From: an uncultured Actinomycetes bacterium
Lineage (GTDB): Bacteria; Actinomycetota; Geothermincolia; Fen-727; JACVIW01
Reading direction: 5' to 3'
Assembly (NCBI GenBank): GCA_937127245.1
Contig: CAKZLU010000008.1
Span: 1 to 51,714, forward strand
DNA length: 51,714 nucleotides
Of this stretch, positions 17,089 to 25,555 are shown in pieces; position 1 is the stretch's first letter, and every line of letters begins with the position of its first letter. Both the position numbers and the translations under genes were made by a program. The notes under the pieces are model-generated. The model was not told the origin of the DNA and did no database searches. It saw only the letters and a program-made list of their open reading frames with translations.

Positions 17089-18459
17089 CTACACCCCCTC
17101 AAGAAGCTGTCCGCGGTTCAAAAGCCCCTTTGGGTCGAGAACCCTTTTCAAATTCTTAATCATCCTTATGTTTTCCGGATCGATTCTTTCATAGATCACT
17201 TCAGCGACTTTCCCTCTCGGTCTTCCCACATGAGCGCCCATATCGAGCGCTTTCATGTAGGCGTCGAACCAGACCTTTTCAAGATTCGGGTCATCCGGCT
17301 CGCAGTAAATATTTGTTTCGCAGTAGAACGCGGCGCCGTAATATGAGGGAATAGCCACATGCCCTTTTTCGTATCCGTCAAGGGTCCTGTCAACCTCGGC
17401 GAAAAGGGATTTCGTCTTGCCTGCGAAAGTGAAGTAATCTATCGTTTCCGTATGTCCCCTGTAATGGTCCCGGTCCCTTAAATACCACGGATATTCAAAT
17501 CTCTCGAGCATGATTTCGGAAAGCTCATCCCATGTCTGACCACCGCCGTGTTTGGCGCAGATCTGCGCCGTTTGCTTGTCCCAGACATCAACAAGTTTCT
17601 CGTGGTTGTCGAAGCCAAAAACCACATTCCAAGGAGCGAGTTTGGAGGCGAGCTGGTCAGCCTCATCACTGGATTTCGCAAGAAGGACGGAAAGATATTT
17701 GGAATCAGCCACCACGCACTCGAAGACCTGGTCGTGACGGGAAGACTCGTATGCCGCCCTGATCGCGCCTTCAAACTCGTTGAATCCATAGGCGGTAACT
17801 TTTCTCTTTTCCCATCTCTTGTAGATGAAGACTTTTCCGGCGTAGGGCATGCCGAATATGTCCTCGCTTGCGTGGAAGAAATATGAGTACATCGGGCCGA
17901 AATCCTCCCGGAACTCGCTGTGACCATCCGGTGTAAGCTGGTCATTCCCGCTCATCCAGATCCTTCCATCGGCGAGAATGGCGTGGAAGATGCTGATCTG
18001 ATACGGTCTGGTGGCGCCGTTTGCTAAAATGACGTCCCTGTCGACGTAGGACCTCACGATGGATGGGGACGTCGCGGAAGCGGGCATGAGAATCCTTAAA
18101 CCCATCGGATCGAGCGCTTTTTTCATCTCCTCAAAAGTGACGCCGTACTCGATGAAGGCAAGAAGGTTCGGCTCGTCTATTCTCCTTACCTTATTCATGT
18201 TAGTAAGGTCGATTAGTACGCCGCCGCTGGTTGCCACCTCCTCGCCCAGAAACCCTCTTTTATGCGTGAAAATCGGGATATCTTTCTCATAGGCGTAGTT
18301 TGCCGCAAGCCCCAGTTGCTCATGAGTAGGAGGTCTCAAGACTGTAATGTCAGCGTTTCTTGGAAGAGTTTTGAAAAAGCGTTTGACAAAATCTCTGTCC
18401 TGGGTCACGTTCTGCTCGCCCAGAAGAACTTTAAACTCTTCGACATGCCTTGGTTCCAT
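17089..18459 (-). CDS. FAD-linked oxidase (second flavin subunit)
   Basis: A 456-residue FAD_binding_4-type protein. The FAD domain includes TVLRPPTHEQLGLAANYA, then DIPIFTHKRG, VATSGGVLIDLTNMN, AFIEYGVTFEEM, and a long C-terminal substrate domain ending LDPKGLLNRGQLLEGV, typical of the VAO/4-cresol dehydrogenase group (..P.g..NpG.l). The ATG at 18459 is chosen because GGGGAGGAAGG lies directly upstream; the longer ORF to 18507 would overlap the previous gene by 31 bases. It lies 17 bases after the acyl-CoA synthetase-like gene and 3 before the CCG subunit, so the two are probably one complex. The two flavin subunits are clearly different in sequence. Confidence 0.83.
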   Translation of the reverse strand: MEPRHVEEFKVLLGEQNVTQDRDFVKRFFKTLPRNADITVLRPPTHEQLGLAANYAYEKDIPIFTHKRGFLGEEVATSGGVLIDLTNMNKVRRIDEPNLLAFIEYGVTFEEMKKALDPMGLRILMPASATSPSIVRSYVDRDVILANGATRPYQISIFHAILADGRIWMSGNDQLTPDGHSEFREDFGPMYSYFFHASEDIFGMPYAGKVFIYKRWEKRKVTAYGFNEFEGAIRAAYESSRHDQVFECVVADSKYLSVLLAKSSDEADQLASKLAPWNVVFGFDNHEKLVDVWDKQTAQICAKHGGGQTWDELSEIMLERFEYPWYLRDRDHYRGHTETIDYFTFAGKTKSLFAEVDRTLDGYEKGHVAIPSYYGAAFYCETNIYCEPDDPNLEKVWFDAYMKALDMGAHVGRPRGKVAEVIYERIDPENIRMIKNLKRVLDPKGLLNRGQLLEGV

Positions 18460-18476
18460 AACCTTCCTCCCCGCTG

Positions 18477-19931
18477 TTAACACCTTGATTGCGCCTGCAA
18501 TATCCAATCAGCCCGGCAATCTATTCCCTTAAACATTACGTTTCCTGCCAGGCTGAGCGATTTTGCCGCCCACGCCGCGCCCTCGATCGAGCAATAGGCT
18601 GGGATTCCGATTGTTTCCAAAGACGATGCCCACTTTTGGATTTCCTCCGGATTGCCGCCGAGCACGCACGCGATTAGCGGCTTGTGTGGGTATGAAGACC
18701 TCAAATGGCCGAAGACGTTTTCCGCGTCGAATCTGGACTCTGAAACGTAAGTGGTGATGGCTATGAGTATGTGGATGTTGTCCTGAGACGCGAATGCCTC
18801 AAGGTAAACCTTGAACGCCTCGCCTATTCCACCTTTTTCAACGGCAGCCCATATGTCAGCCGGGTTCGAGACCGTGAAGTACGGCGGAATAAGGCGCTTA
18901 ATTCGTTGTTCGGTATCGTGCGTCAATCCGGGCAGAAAAAGCCCAGATTCGGAAAGCCTGTCAGCGGAAAGCACGCATCCCGCGCCGGTGACTGAGACGA
19001 CCCCCACCCCGGATCCTCTTGCCGCGGGACAAAGCGAAAGCGCTTTAAGGCTTGATATGAGCTCATCTATTGAGTTTGCCTGAATGACTCCCGCCTGTTT
19101 GAGAGCGCCGGAAAGCACATTGAATGATCCGGCAAGAGAACCCGTGTGTCCGAGGGCAGATGCCGCTCCCTTTTCTGATCTGCCCCCTTTGAGCAAGACG
19201 ATTGGCTTTTTCTTCGCCAATCTTTTAGCGATTTCAAGAAATTTACGTCCGTCTTTCAAGCCTTCGGTGTAGATGCCAATGACGCTTGTGGTCTCGTCGT
19301 CTTCGAGATATTCAAGCATGGCGATCTCGTCTATATCCGCTTTGTTCCCGAGGCTTGCCACTTTCGAGATCTTAGGACTATTAAGGGAGGCAAACATTCT
19401 TTCGTAACCAGCTGAAAAAAGTCCCGTTTGCGCGATTATCGAAACGTTTCCCGCAGGTAATGTGTCCAGCGTGAGTAGCGAGCTTGCGAAATGCCCGTGA
19501 GTGTTGATCGTCCCAACGCTGTTCGGTCCGAGCAGCCTGATGCCGAAGCGCCTTGCGGTCTTCGTGAGTTCGGCTTCAAGCCTTGAGCCTTCCTGTCCGC
19601 AGTCAGAGAATCCGGCGGCGGACACCACGAGGTTCTTGATTTTTGCCTCACCGCACTCTCTGGCGAATTCGAGAACGCTCTCCCTCGGGATGACCGCGAT
19701 GGCGAGGTCTGGGTGCTCTTCTATTTGCAGAGGGGACGGATAGGCTTTATAGCCCATTACTTCCCCGCCTTCCGGGTGAATGGGAAATATTTTCCCTGGG
19801 TATCCGAAATTCTGGATGTTGCGTATAACAACGTTGCCGAGTTTCCAGCCCGATTTGGAGGCACCGGCCACGCAGGCGCTCTTCGGATTGAAAAATGGCT
19901 CAAGTTTTTTTCTCTTTGGCGCGCCTTCCAT
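18477..19931 (-). CDS. Acyl-CoA synthetase (ADP-forming), alpha-type subunit
   Basis: A 484-residue protein with the three CoA-binding / CoA-ligase domains of ADP-forming acetyl-CoA synthetase. The N-terminal Rossmann domain (ACVAGASKSGWKLGNVV), GPNSVGTIN at about 145, and ALGHTGSLAG at about 265, whose His is the phosphorylated residue of the family, are all visible. The ATP-grasp beta subunit is not fused and no gene for it lies in the window, so it must be encoded elsewhere if the enzyme is active. The reaction would be acyl-CoA + ADP + Pi to acid + ATP + CoA or the reverse. Within the operon it suggests that the pathway's acid product or substrate is handled as a CoA ester. The start at 19931 has no strong ribosome site. 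Confidence 0.85.
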   Translation of the reverse strand: MEGAPKRKKLEPFFNPKSACVAGASKSGWKLGNVVIRNIQNFGYPGKIFPIHPEGGEVMGYKAYPSPLQIEEHPDLAIAVIPRESVLEFARECGEAKIKNLVVSAAGFSDCGQEGSRLEAELTKTARRFGIRLLGPNSVGTINTHGHFASSLLTLDTLPAGNVSIIAQTGLFSAGYERMFASLNSPKISKVASLGNKADIDEIAMLEYLEDDETTSVIGIYTEGLKDGRKFLEIAKRLAKKKPIVLLKGGRSEKGAASALGHTGSLAGSFNVLSGALKQAGVIQANSIDELISSLKALSLCPAARGSGVGVVSVTGAGCVLSADRLSESGLFLPGLTHDTEQRIKRLIPPYFTVSNPADIWAAVEKGGIGEAFKVYLEAFASQDNIHILIAITTYVSESRFDAENVFGHLRSSYPHKPLIACVLGGNPEEIQKWASSLETIGIPAYCSIEGAAWAAKSLSLAGNVMFKGIDCRADWILQAQSRC

Positions 19932-20036
19932 TGGTTGACCCGGTTTTTAAAATCGGCTCTGATAACCGCTCAAACATTTGCGGTGATCCCTATTCGGAAC
20001 AGGCTACCTGCGTCATGAGTACAGAGGATCAACCGC

Positions 20037-20177
20037 CTAAACGAAATATCTGAAAGGCATTTTCGGGATTTCCGAAAGGAGCATCTTCGGGTAGCGCCAG
20101 TCTGACGGGTCCCTGTGGGTCAAAATCCAGTAGGTCGCCAGACCCACGAGCGCGACCGTGAAAAGTCGCCTTCTCAC
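20037..20177 (-). CDS. RYF-tailed membrane microprotein (copy 3)
   Basis: A 46-residue ORF with GTG start and an AAAGGAGAA ribosome site. A basic N-terminus (VRRR) is followed by a hydrophobic stretch at about 5-19 (LFTVALVGLATYWIL), a polar linker, and the tail KMLLSEIPKMPFRYFV. The tail aligns with copies 1 and 2: LL, then a proline, then RYF plus one aliphatic residue. A longer ORF reaching 20315 lacks a ribosome site and has low-complexity N-terminal content, so I reject that start. It lies 144 bases after paralogue 6 and 105 before the acyl-CoA synthetase gene. Like the others, it stands directly downstream of a CrtI-like gene. Confidence 0.75.
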   Translation of the reverse strand: MRRRLFTVALVGLATYWILTHRDPSDWRYPKMLLSEIPKMPFRYFV

Positions 20178-20321
20178 CTGTTCTCCTTTCTCAAAGCGTT
20201 GAAATCTGATGTCTCTTTGATTTCGCCAATTTACTATTTTTTGTGGTCTGTCCTTCTGGGCGCCTTTACCGCTTAAGATTATGCTTTCCCGTATGTTTAT
20301 AGATATTTTGCGCATCTCAGC

Positions 20322-21842
20322 TTACCGGGAATACTTTTCTATAAGACTTGCTGTTATGATGCCCCCGGCAATAACCGTACACACACCGCCCCCTGGATTG
20401 GTTGAGGCTCCGGCAAGGTAGAGGTTTTCTACGCACTTTGATTTATTCGCCGGCCTGAAAATGGACATATGGGACAGGTCTGTCTGTATCCCGTAAACCG
20501 CGCCTCCCGGATGCAGTAGCATTCTCTCAAGGTCTTTCGGGGTGGCCATGTCCCTGTACACCACGTGCTTTGAAAGATCCGGGATTATGTATTTTTCAAT
20601 TGTGCGTATCGCGTCGTCAATCCACTTCTCTTTGTGCCGGTCCCAGTCGTTTCCGGCGAGATTATATGGCGCAAGCCCCATGTGAGTGAGAACGTGTTTA
20701 CCCTGGGGGGCAAGGCTCGGGTCAATTTTGCTTGCCCATGAGACAAGTCCCATGACCTCCGGGGCGCCATCCTTTTCGTAGAGTTTCCCTTTAAGATAAT
20801 AGTCGCTCCAGTAGTCGTTCATCACCCTGGGATCAGTGAGGGTTAGAGTGTGGTGCGCTCTGAGTGGCGGCTCGTAATCTACTCCCAGATACACCATCGG
20901 ACAGGGCATGGAGAGCTTCATTGATTTGATACCGCGCCATACATGCCACGGAATGTGCTCTCTTCCTATCATGTCTATGTATAGCTTTTTGGCGTTTATG
21001 GCGCCCACAACGTTACCGGCGGTGATTTGCTCCCCATCCCAGGTCTCAACACCTTTCGCCTTGCGGTTTTCCACTATCACCCTCACCGCTCGCGTGTTTA
21101 AGCGCACCTCGCCACCCATTTCCTCAAACGCTTTCCTGATTCCGTTCGGGATGCCTATCATCCCCCCGTTTTTCGGGTAGAAAATTCCCTCATGCTCGAC
21201 GAGTCCTACGATTGCGTAAAGTCCCGCGCAAAGGTCAGGCGGCAGGCCTGCGTAGAAGGATTGAAAAGCCATCGAGGCAAGCACATCCGGGTTCTTGAAA
21301 TATTTCCTCACTATTTTCTGATGGGTGGTAAGAAACATTGGCAGAGCCTGGATGGCTCCTGGGTATTTGCGGACAAGCCTTAAAACGTCTGCGAACCCTT
21401 GCATTGAGGCGAAGAAGAAGTGGTTCATCAGCGCTTTTATCCGGGGTGCGTACTTTTTCGAGAATTTCAGGAAAGCCTTCGCGTCTTCGGGGGAAATTTT
21501 CGCAAGAACTTCCGCGGTGCCCTCGATCGATGTCGGAACGGCGAATCTTATCCCTCGGGTGTTATCGCAGTAGTCGTACAAGGGATCGACCTGATAGAGG
21601 GGAATGTAGTCCTCAATTTTGAGCTCGAGGCGCTTGAAGAGTTCATTGAAAGCGTTCGGAGCTTCCACAACGCTTGCGCCTACGTCAAAATGAAAACCTT
21701 CCGCCTCAAAAGTAGAGCAGCACCCGCCGATTCGACCGGACTGCTCAAGCACAAGAGTTTTCATCCCGGCTTTCTGACAAAGCGCTGCTGTAGTTAAACC
21801 GCCTACGCCTGCCCCAATGACGATGACATCGTAATCCGCCAT
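20322..21842 (-). CDS. CrtI-like FAD-dependent oxidoreductase (paralogue 6)
   Basis: A 506-residue phytoene desaturase-superfamily flavoprotein. GAGVGG at the N-terminus, GGCCSTFE, FDVGAS, FYPKNGGM (one residue longer than the RGGM of the others), RAHHTLT, SLAPQGKH and LYLAGASTNPGGG in order. It is the first gene of the long minus-strand operon, 40 bases below a predicted transcription start, with a TAGGGGCG ribosome site. It is closer to the STFE group (paralogues 2 and 5) than to the SSFE/SSME group. As in those sets, a microprotein gene follows. Substrate unknown. Confidence 0.87.
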   Translation of the reverse strand: MADYDVIVIGAGVGGLTTAALCQKAGMKTLVLEQSGRIGGCCSTFEAEGFHFDVGASVVEAPNAFNELFKRLELKIEDYIPLYQVDPLYDYCDNTRGIRFAVPTSIEGTAEVLAKISPEDAKAFLKFSKKYAPRIKALMNHFFFASMQGFADVLRLVRKYPGAIQALPMFLTTHQKIVRKYFKNPDVLASMAFQSFYAGLPPDLCAGLYAIVGLVEHEGIFYPKNGGMIGIPNGIRKAFEEMGGEVRLNTRAVRVIVENRKAKGVETWDGEQITAGNVVGAINAKKLYIDMIGREHIPWHVWRGIKSMKLSMPCPMVYLGVDYEPPLRAHHTLTLTDPRVMNDYWSDYYLKGKLYEKDGAPEVMGLVSWASKIDPSLAPQGKHVLTHMGLAPYNLAGNDWDRHKEKWIDDAIRTIEKYIIPDLSKHVVYRDMATPKDLERMLLHPGGAVYGIQTDLSHMSIFRPANKSKCVENLYLAGASTNPGGGVCTVIAGGIITASLIEKYSR

Positions 21843-21863
21843 TGCTCACACGCCCCTAAGAAT

Positions 21864-21880
21864 AGTCGGTTATTTTGACT
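21864..21880. promoter_or_regulatory. Palindrome at the long operon's transcription start
   Basis: AGTC and GACT arms separated by 9 bases, lying immediately downstream of the predicted start of the 12 kb operon. The position suits a repressor site, but the arms are short and do not match the TGAC-N4-CGGTCA motif near 5 and 7.9 kb. Confidence 0.3.
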
Positions 21881-21887
21881 GGTGAGT

Positions 21888-21915
21888 ATTATACTACTAC
21901 CCACTTATTTTACAA
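21888..21915 (-). promoter_or_regulatory. Promoter of the long redox operon
   Basis: On the minus strand TTGTAA and a perfect TATAAT are separated by 16 bases, placing the transcription start near 21881, about 40 bases before the ATG of paralogue 6. No comparable promoter or strong terminator was seen inside the gene run down to 9964. Confidence 0.55.
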
Positions 21916-22058
21916 TCAAGAAATTTATTTGATTTTGAGAGTCAAGGCGGTTTGAGCGGTGTTTGCCGGGTATGAGAATACCGGTAAGAAACATTTTTTA
22001 TTTATAATCTTTCTGTTTGTGGGTTTCCGTTTTGAGCTTGGTTTTGCGGGGGGTAGTC

Positions 22059-22667
22059 TTGAGCAGAGTAATTTTATTGAGGCACGGAAGGACCTCATGG
22101 CATGCTGAAGGAAGATACGCTGGGAAAACCGACATACCCCTGGATGAGGTGGGGCGGGAGCAGTCCCGTAAGGTAGCCCAAAGGCTTGGTGGAGAGTCCG
22201 TCGAACTCCTTTACTCAAGCCCGCTTTCAAGATGCTTCGAGCTTGCGGAGCTCATTGGCCGTGAAAAGGGCCTGAAGCCCGTTGTTGACGAGCGCCTCGG
22301 GGAGGTGGACCTGGGGCTCTGGGACGGGTTGGACTACAGGGCGATCGTCGAGAGGGACGCGGAGATACTGATGAGATGGACCACCGATCCTACCTCCGTG
22401 ACCGTTCCCGGTGGAGAGTCGCTTACCGACGTCCAGAAACGCTCGTTGGAATGGTTAAAGGATGCGGCTGCGCATTCTGGCGATAAAACGATTGTTGCCT
22501 CCACTCACGGTGGACTTATCAGGACGATAATCGCGGCGGTCCTTGGTCTTCCTCTTTCCAATGTTTTCAGGCTGACCATAGACCTCGCCTCAATTTCCAT
22601 AATCAATTATCTGGGTGAGTTTTCCAACATTGAAGTAATAAACGACACATCGCACCTTAAGTGTTGA
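22059..22667 (+). CDS. Histidine phosphatase family protein (phosphoglycerate mutase-like)
   Basis: A 202-residue protein of the histidine phosphatase superfamily. LLRHGRTSWHAEGRYAG near the N-terminus holds the phospho-accepting His. RCFELAELI follows, then LGEVDLGLWDGLDY with the conserved Glu, and STHGGLIR with the second His near residue 148. Related enzymes are alpha-ribazole phosphatase (CobC) and broad-specificity phosphatases. No cobalamin genes are near, so the substrate stays open. The TTG at 22059 is chosen because GGGGGGTAG lies directly before it and the protein then begins at the RHG strand. It is divergent from the long operon; a TATAAT at 22003-22008 lies upstream but has no good -35. 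Confidence 0.85.
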   Translation: MSRVILLRHGRTSWHAEGRYAGKTDIPLDEVGREQSRKVAQRLGGESVELLYSSPLSRCFELAELIGREKGLKPVVDERLGEVDLGLWDGLDYRAIVERDAEILMRWTTDPTSVTVPGGESLTDVQKRSLEWLKDAAAHSGDKTIVASTHGGLIRTIIAAVLGLPLSNVFRLTIDLASISIINYLGEFSNIEVINDTSHLKC

Positions 22668-22772
22668 GCTCTTAAAAGATAGATTTCTATCCGAGATAAA
22701 TTTTCAAAAGTGAGCGTCAAGTGCTTTGAAAATCGGCGCTTTTGGCAAACTATGGTGGTAAAATTTCAAAAG

Positions 22773-23157
22773 GGATAGTCAGCCGGGTGGTCGCGGGAAG
22801 CGGATAGCTTCCTGAGGAAAGTCCGGACTCCGCAGGGCAGGGTGCTGGATAACGTCCAGGCGGGGTGACTCGACGGAAAGCGCCACAGAAAAGAAAAGAC
22901 CACCTGGATCGCGGATGGGAGACTCCGCCCCAGGGGGTTAAGCTGAAACGGTGGTGTAAGAGACCACCAGCGGTCCGGTGACGGGCCGGCTTGGCAAGCC
23001 CCACCCGGAGCGATGCCAAATAGGGGAGGAGCGGTTGCCCGCCGCGTTTGACTCCCGGGTTGGCAGCTTGAGGCTCGGGGTAACCCGGGTCCCAGATAGA
23101 TGGCCACCGCCGCGCTCGTCAGTGCGGTACAGAATCCGGCTTACAGGCTGACTATCC
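22773..23157 (+). ncRNA. rnpB: RNase P RNA, bacterial type A
   Basis: The catalytic RNA of ribonuclease P, which matures tRNA 5' ends. Universal blocks are present in order: GAGGAAAGTCCGGACTCC (P4 5' side) about 40 bases in, the ACAGAA and GAAAAGACC elements, then AGATAGATGGCCACC, and ACAGAATCCGGCTTACAGG at the end. The ends are set by a perfect 12-bp P1 helix, GGATAGTCAGCC with GGCTGACTATCC. Total about 385 nt, normal for type A. A TAAAAT at 22759-22764 fits a -10 for a start at the 5' end, and a pyrimidine-rich tract follows the 3' end. It is encoded on the plus strand and ends only 18 bases from the convergent ferredoxin gene. Confidence 0.97.
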
Positions 23158-23175
23158 TCTTCTTATCTCCTCTTT

Positions 23176-23973
23176 TCATATTGTCGTTCGGGAGGTTATC
23201 CTTCGAATAAGCTCTTGCTTGAAGTCAACTGATGGGTCTAACACAAGCTCTATGTTGTTTGCGGGGCAGCGCATCGCGCACCTGCCGCAGCATTTGCAAA
23301 AATCCGCAAAAACCGGACTGTTATCTCCAAGCTTGACCGCCGCCAGAAAACAATTCCTTTCGCAGTTGCCACATCTTACGCATCTACCCAGATCTTTCAT
23401 TTGAGCGCCAGGGAGTCTGATTATCCTGTCTCTGTAAGTGGTCGGTCCTCCCCTCATTTTTGATCTGAAAGCGCAGCAGCAGTCGCAGCAGAAGCAGATG
23501 GCGAGCATTCTTCTGTAATCAATCAGAAAAAGTGAAGCGTCGAAGGAACCGTGCACTATGTTTGGTATGAGTCCGGCGCCGAGCGCGCGCCTGACATGCT
23601 CCATGGCTTGGGAGGCTGAAACCTCGCGCCCGAGACTCAGGTCAATATCGCGCGCCGCGCTCCCGAGAAACAGGCATCCAAGCTCGCGTGGGTATGAGGT
23701 ACATTTATGTGCTGTTCTGCACGGACATCTGAAAGACACGAACCTATATTCGGTTATCGAGACCAGCTCCTCGATGACCGATAAAGGGAGCGCGGTTCCC
23801 TGGGGAACCTCGATGTTCTCCGATACCGGGATGTAAGTGGAGTCGAGGTTCTTCTCATTCCATAGCAGTGGGCCGATCAGCCTGTCGATGAACGGTAGTC
23901 GCGCCGCTCTCTTCGGGATGTCGCCCAGTTTCCATAGTTTCAGATTTATTTCAAACCAAATTTTCTTAAACAT
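23176..23973 (-). CDS. Cys-rich 4Fe-4S ferredoxin-type protein (copy 2)
   Basis: A 265-residue paralogue of the protein at 9964-10761, with the same order of features. An N-terminal helical region leads to YIPVSENIEVP (YIPVNENISLP in copy 1), RCPCR, LGC, then the dense Cys run CFCCDCCC near residue 160. Two ferredoxin motifs, CVRCGNCERNC and CKCCGRCAMRC, close the protein. It lies alone on the minus strand just past rnpB and outside the long operon. The matched length and shared unusual cysteines show a gene family rather than a generic ferredoxin. Likely an electron carrier; partner unknown. Confidence 0.85.
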   Translation of the reverse strand: MFKKIWFEINLKLWKLGDIPKRAARLPFIDRLIGPLLWNEKNLDSTYIPVSENIEVPQGTALPLSVIEELVSITEYRFVSFRCPCRTAHKCTSYPRELGCLFLGSAARDIDLSLGREVSASQAMEHVRRALGAGLIPNIVHGSFDASLFLIDYRRMLAICFCCDCCCAFRSKMRGGPTTYRDRIIRLPGAQMKDLGRCVRCGNCERNCFLAAVKLGDNSPVFADFCKCCGRCAMRCPANNIELVLDPSVDFKQELIRRITSRTTI

Positions 23974-24154
23974 TTTCCCGGTCAGTCCCTGGCCAGACTT
24001 AACTTAAATGAACTCAAATCATACTATCTGGTCTGCGCGCGGGACGCTTTCTTCGTGCCCATTTCCATCATTTTCAGGCTCCATGCCGAAAGGCTCAAAC
24101 AATCATTTATAGGTTGGTGCGCCTTCATCCCGTTGCGATACAAACTCTCATGTT

Positions 24155-25153
24155 TTAAGCTTCACCCTTTTTCCCGCCGAGGTACTCCCTCCTGACCCAT
24201 TCTTTAATTGTTTCCATTGCCTCTTCGTAGGGAACAACCGTTTCGTAGGAGAGTTCCTTTAAAGCTCTTGTCACATCCACGTCGTTGTCAAACCCCGTTA
24301 CGCCGACAGCCATCCTTGTAAGCGGTGGTCTTGCAGGATAGAAGGGTAGATAAGCGCGCTCAAACAGTATCGCCGCTTTCCAGAGAAGCGATGTGGGGAT
24401 GGACGGTCCGGGTCTCTTCCCGATGAGCGAACCAAGCTCGGTTAAGTATTCCTTCCATATTACTTTGTAGTCATCCCGAATATTGTAAGCTCTGTTGATG
24501 GCTAAAGTGCTTTCGGCAGCCTTTATTATCCCTTCAACTAAATTGTCGACGTAAACGAAACTACCGCTGTATTTACCACCATCACAAAGCAGAACGGGAC
24601 CCCTTTGAAAATGGTCCAGTACGTCCCGCACCCATACGCTTCCAGGTCCGATGACATTTGCGGGTCTGATGATTGTATAGGTTGTGTCCGTGCCAAAAGT
24701 GTAAGCGGCAACAAAATCTTCAGCTTCTATCTTGGTGTCGCAATATGGAATACCTGTCCTGATTCTCTCCGCATCCTCGCAAATTCCTTTGAGGTGCCTT
24801 CCCATTCCGTAAGCGGCTATCGAACTTAGATAGATGAATCTTTCTACCCTTCCCACGCATTCCTTTAGCATATTGCGGGTGCCGTACGCTGCGACCGTCC
24901 TGAAAAGCTCCATGCTTCCCCAGTCTGCGACTCTCGCCACGAGGTGGAAAACGATGTCCGTGCCTTCGGCGATGCCACTTAAATTTTCCGGGATTGTCAC
25001 ATCCCCTCGGACAAGTTCAATATCCTCAAAAGGGATGGATGAAATTTCTTCCCCGGGAAGGACGAGCGCGCGAACTTCATATCCTTTCTCAAGGAGACGC
25101 CTGGCCAGATTTGAGCCGATGAAACCAGTGGCGCCAGTGAGGAGAGCTTTCAT
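24155..25153 (-). CDS. NAD(P)-dependent epimerase/dehydrogenase (extended SDR)
   Basis: A 332-residue extended short-chain dehydrogenase/reductase. GATGFIG at residues 7-13 is the nucleotide-binding motif, LSSIAAYG holds the catalytic Ser, and YCDTK supplies the Tyr and Lys. The body (IRPANVIGPG, GSFVYVDNLVEGI) matches the 3-beta-hydroxysteroid dehydrogenase / sugar-epimerase branch, so either an NDP-sugar or a hydroxylated isoprenoid or steroid could be the substrate. The ATG at 25153 has an AGGAGG site; an ORF extension to 25207 adds only non-conserved residues. It is monocistronic. Confidence 0.85.
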   Translation of the reverse strand: MKALLTGATGFIGSNLARRLLEKGYEVRALVLPGEEISSIPFEDIELVRGDVTIPENLSGIAEGTDIVFHLVARVADWGSMELFRTVAAYGTRNMLKECVGRVERFIYLSSIAAYGMGRHLKGICEDAERIRTGIPYCDTKIEAEDFVAAYTFGTDTTYTIIRPANVIGPGSVWVRDVLDHFQRGPVLLCDGGKYSGSFVYVDNLVEGIIKAAESTLAINRAYNIRDDYKVIWKEYLTELGSLIGKRPGPSIPTSLLWKAAILFERAYLPFYPARPPLTRMAVGVTGFDNDVDVTRALKELSYETVVPYEEAMETIKEWVRREYLGGKKGEA

Positions 25154-25555
25154 TTTTCCTCCTTTGTCTATCCTAAAAAGGTTGGTGCGGTTAAGTGGTT
25201 CGCGCATTTATCCGGTAAATCATGCAGGTTCATTTTACCCGGTTTTCCATGTTAAACATATCCAAATGTAGATGCGCTAAAAGCCGTTCGGTCCAGCAAG
25301 ACCTCTCGCAGTCACTTTTACACAAGTGAGTTTGCCATCGGCAGACAAGTATTCCTTAGCTTTCGCACGCACGGACATGTTAAAAAGGGGAACACATGAA
25401 GAGACCGGAATCTGAATCTGAGAGCGAGAAAATGACTGAAAACAGGGTTGCAGCAAGTGGTTAGCCAAAAAACGTGCGGATATAATTTAAAGCGCCTCAA
25501 GAGCAAAAAGTTATACAAGCAATTTCTTGCCCAAAACGCGAGAGGGGAAATGACG
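25154..25555. other. Intergenic region between divergent genes
   Basis: No gene, strong promoter or repeat was seen. It includes the upstream extension of the following ORF (from 25448), which lacks a ribosome site and conserved content. Confidence 0.4.

Noticed and set aside
20177..20315. N-terminal extension of the third microprotein to 92 residues
   Set aside because: No ribosome site at the upstream ATG, no similarity to the other two copies, and a strong site before the GTG at 20177.
1718..21842. A standard carotenoid biosynthesis cluster
   Set aside because: No phytoene synthase, cyclase or prenyl synthase gene is present, and the neighbours are oxidases, Fe-S proteins and a CoA ligase subunit.
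22750..23107. Minus-strand ORFs of 89 and 113 codons
   Set aside because: They lie over the RNase P RNA, whose universal blocks and closing helix explain the sequence.
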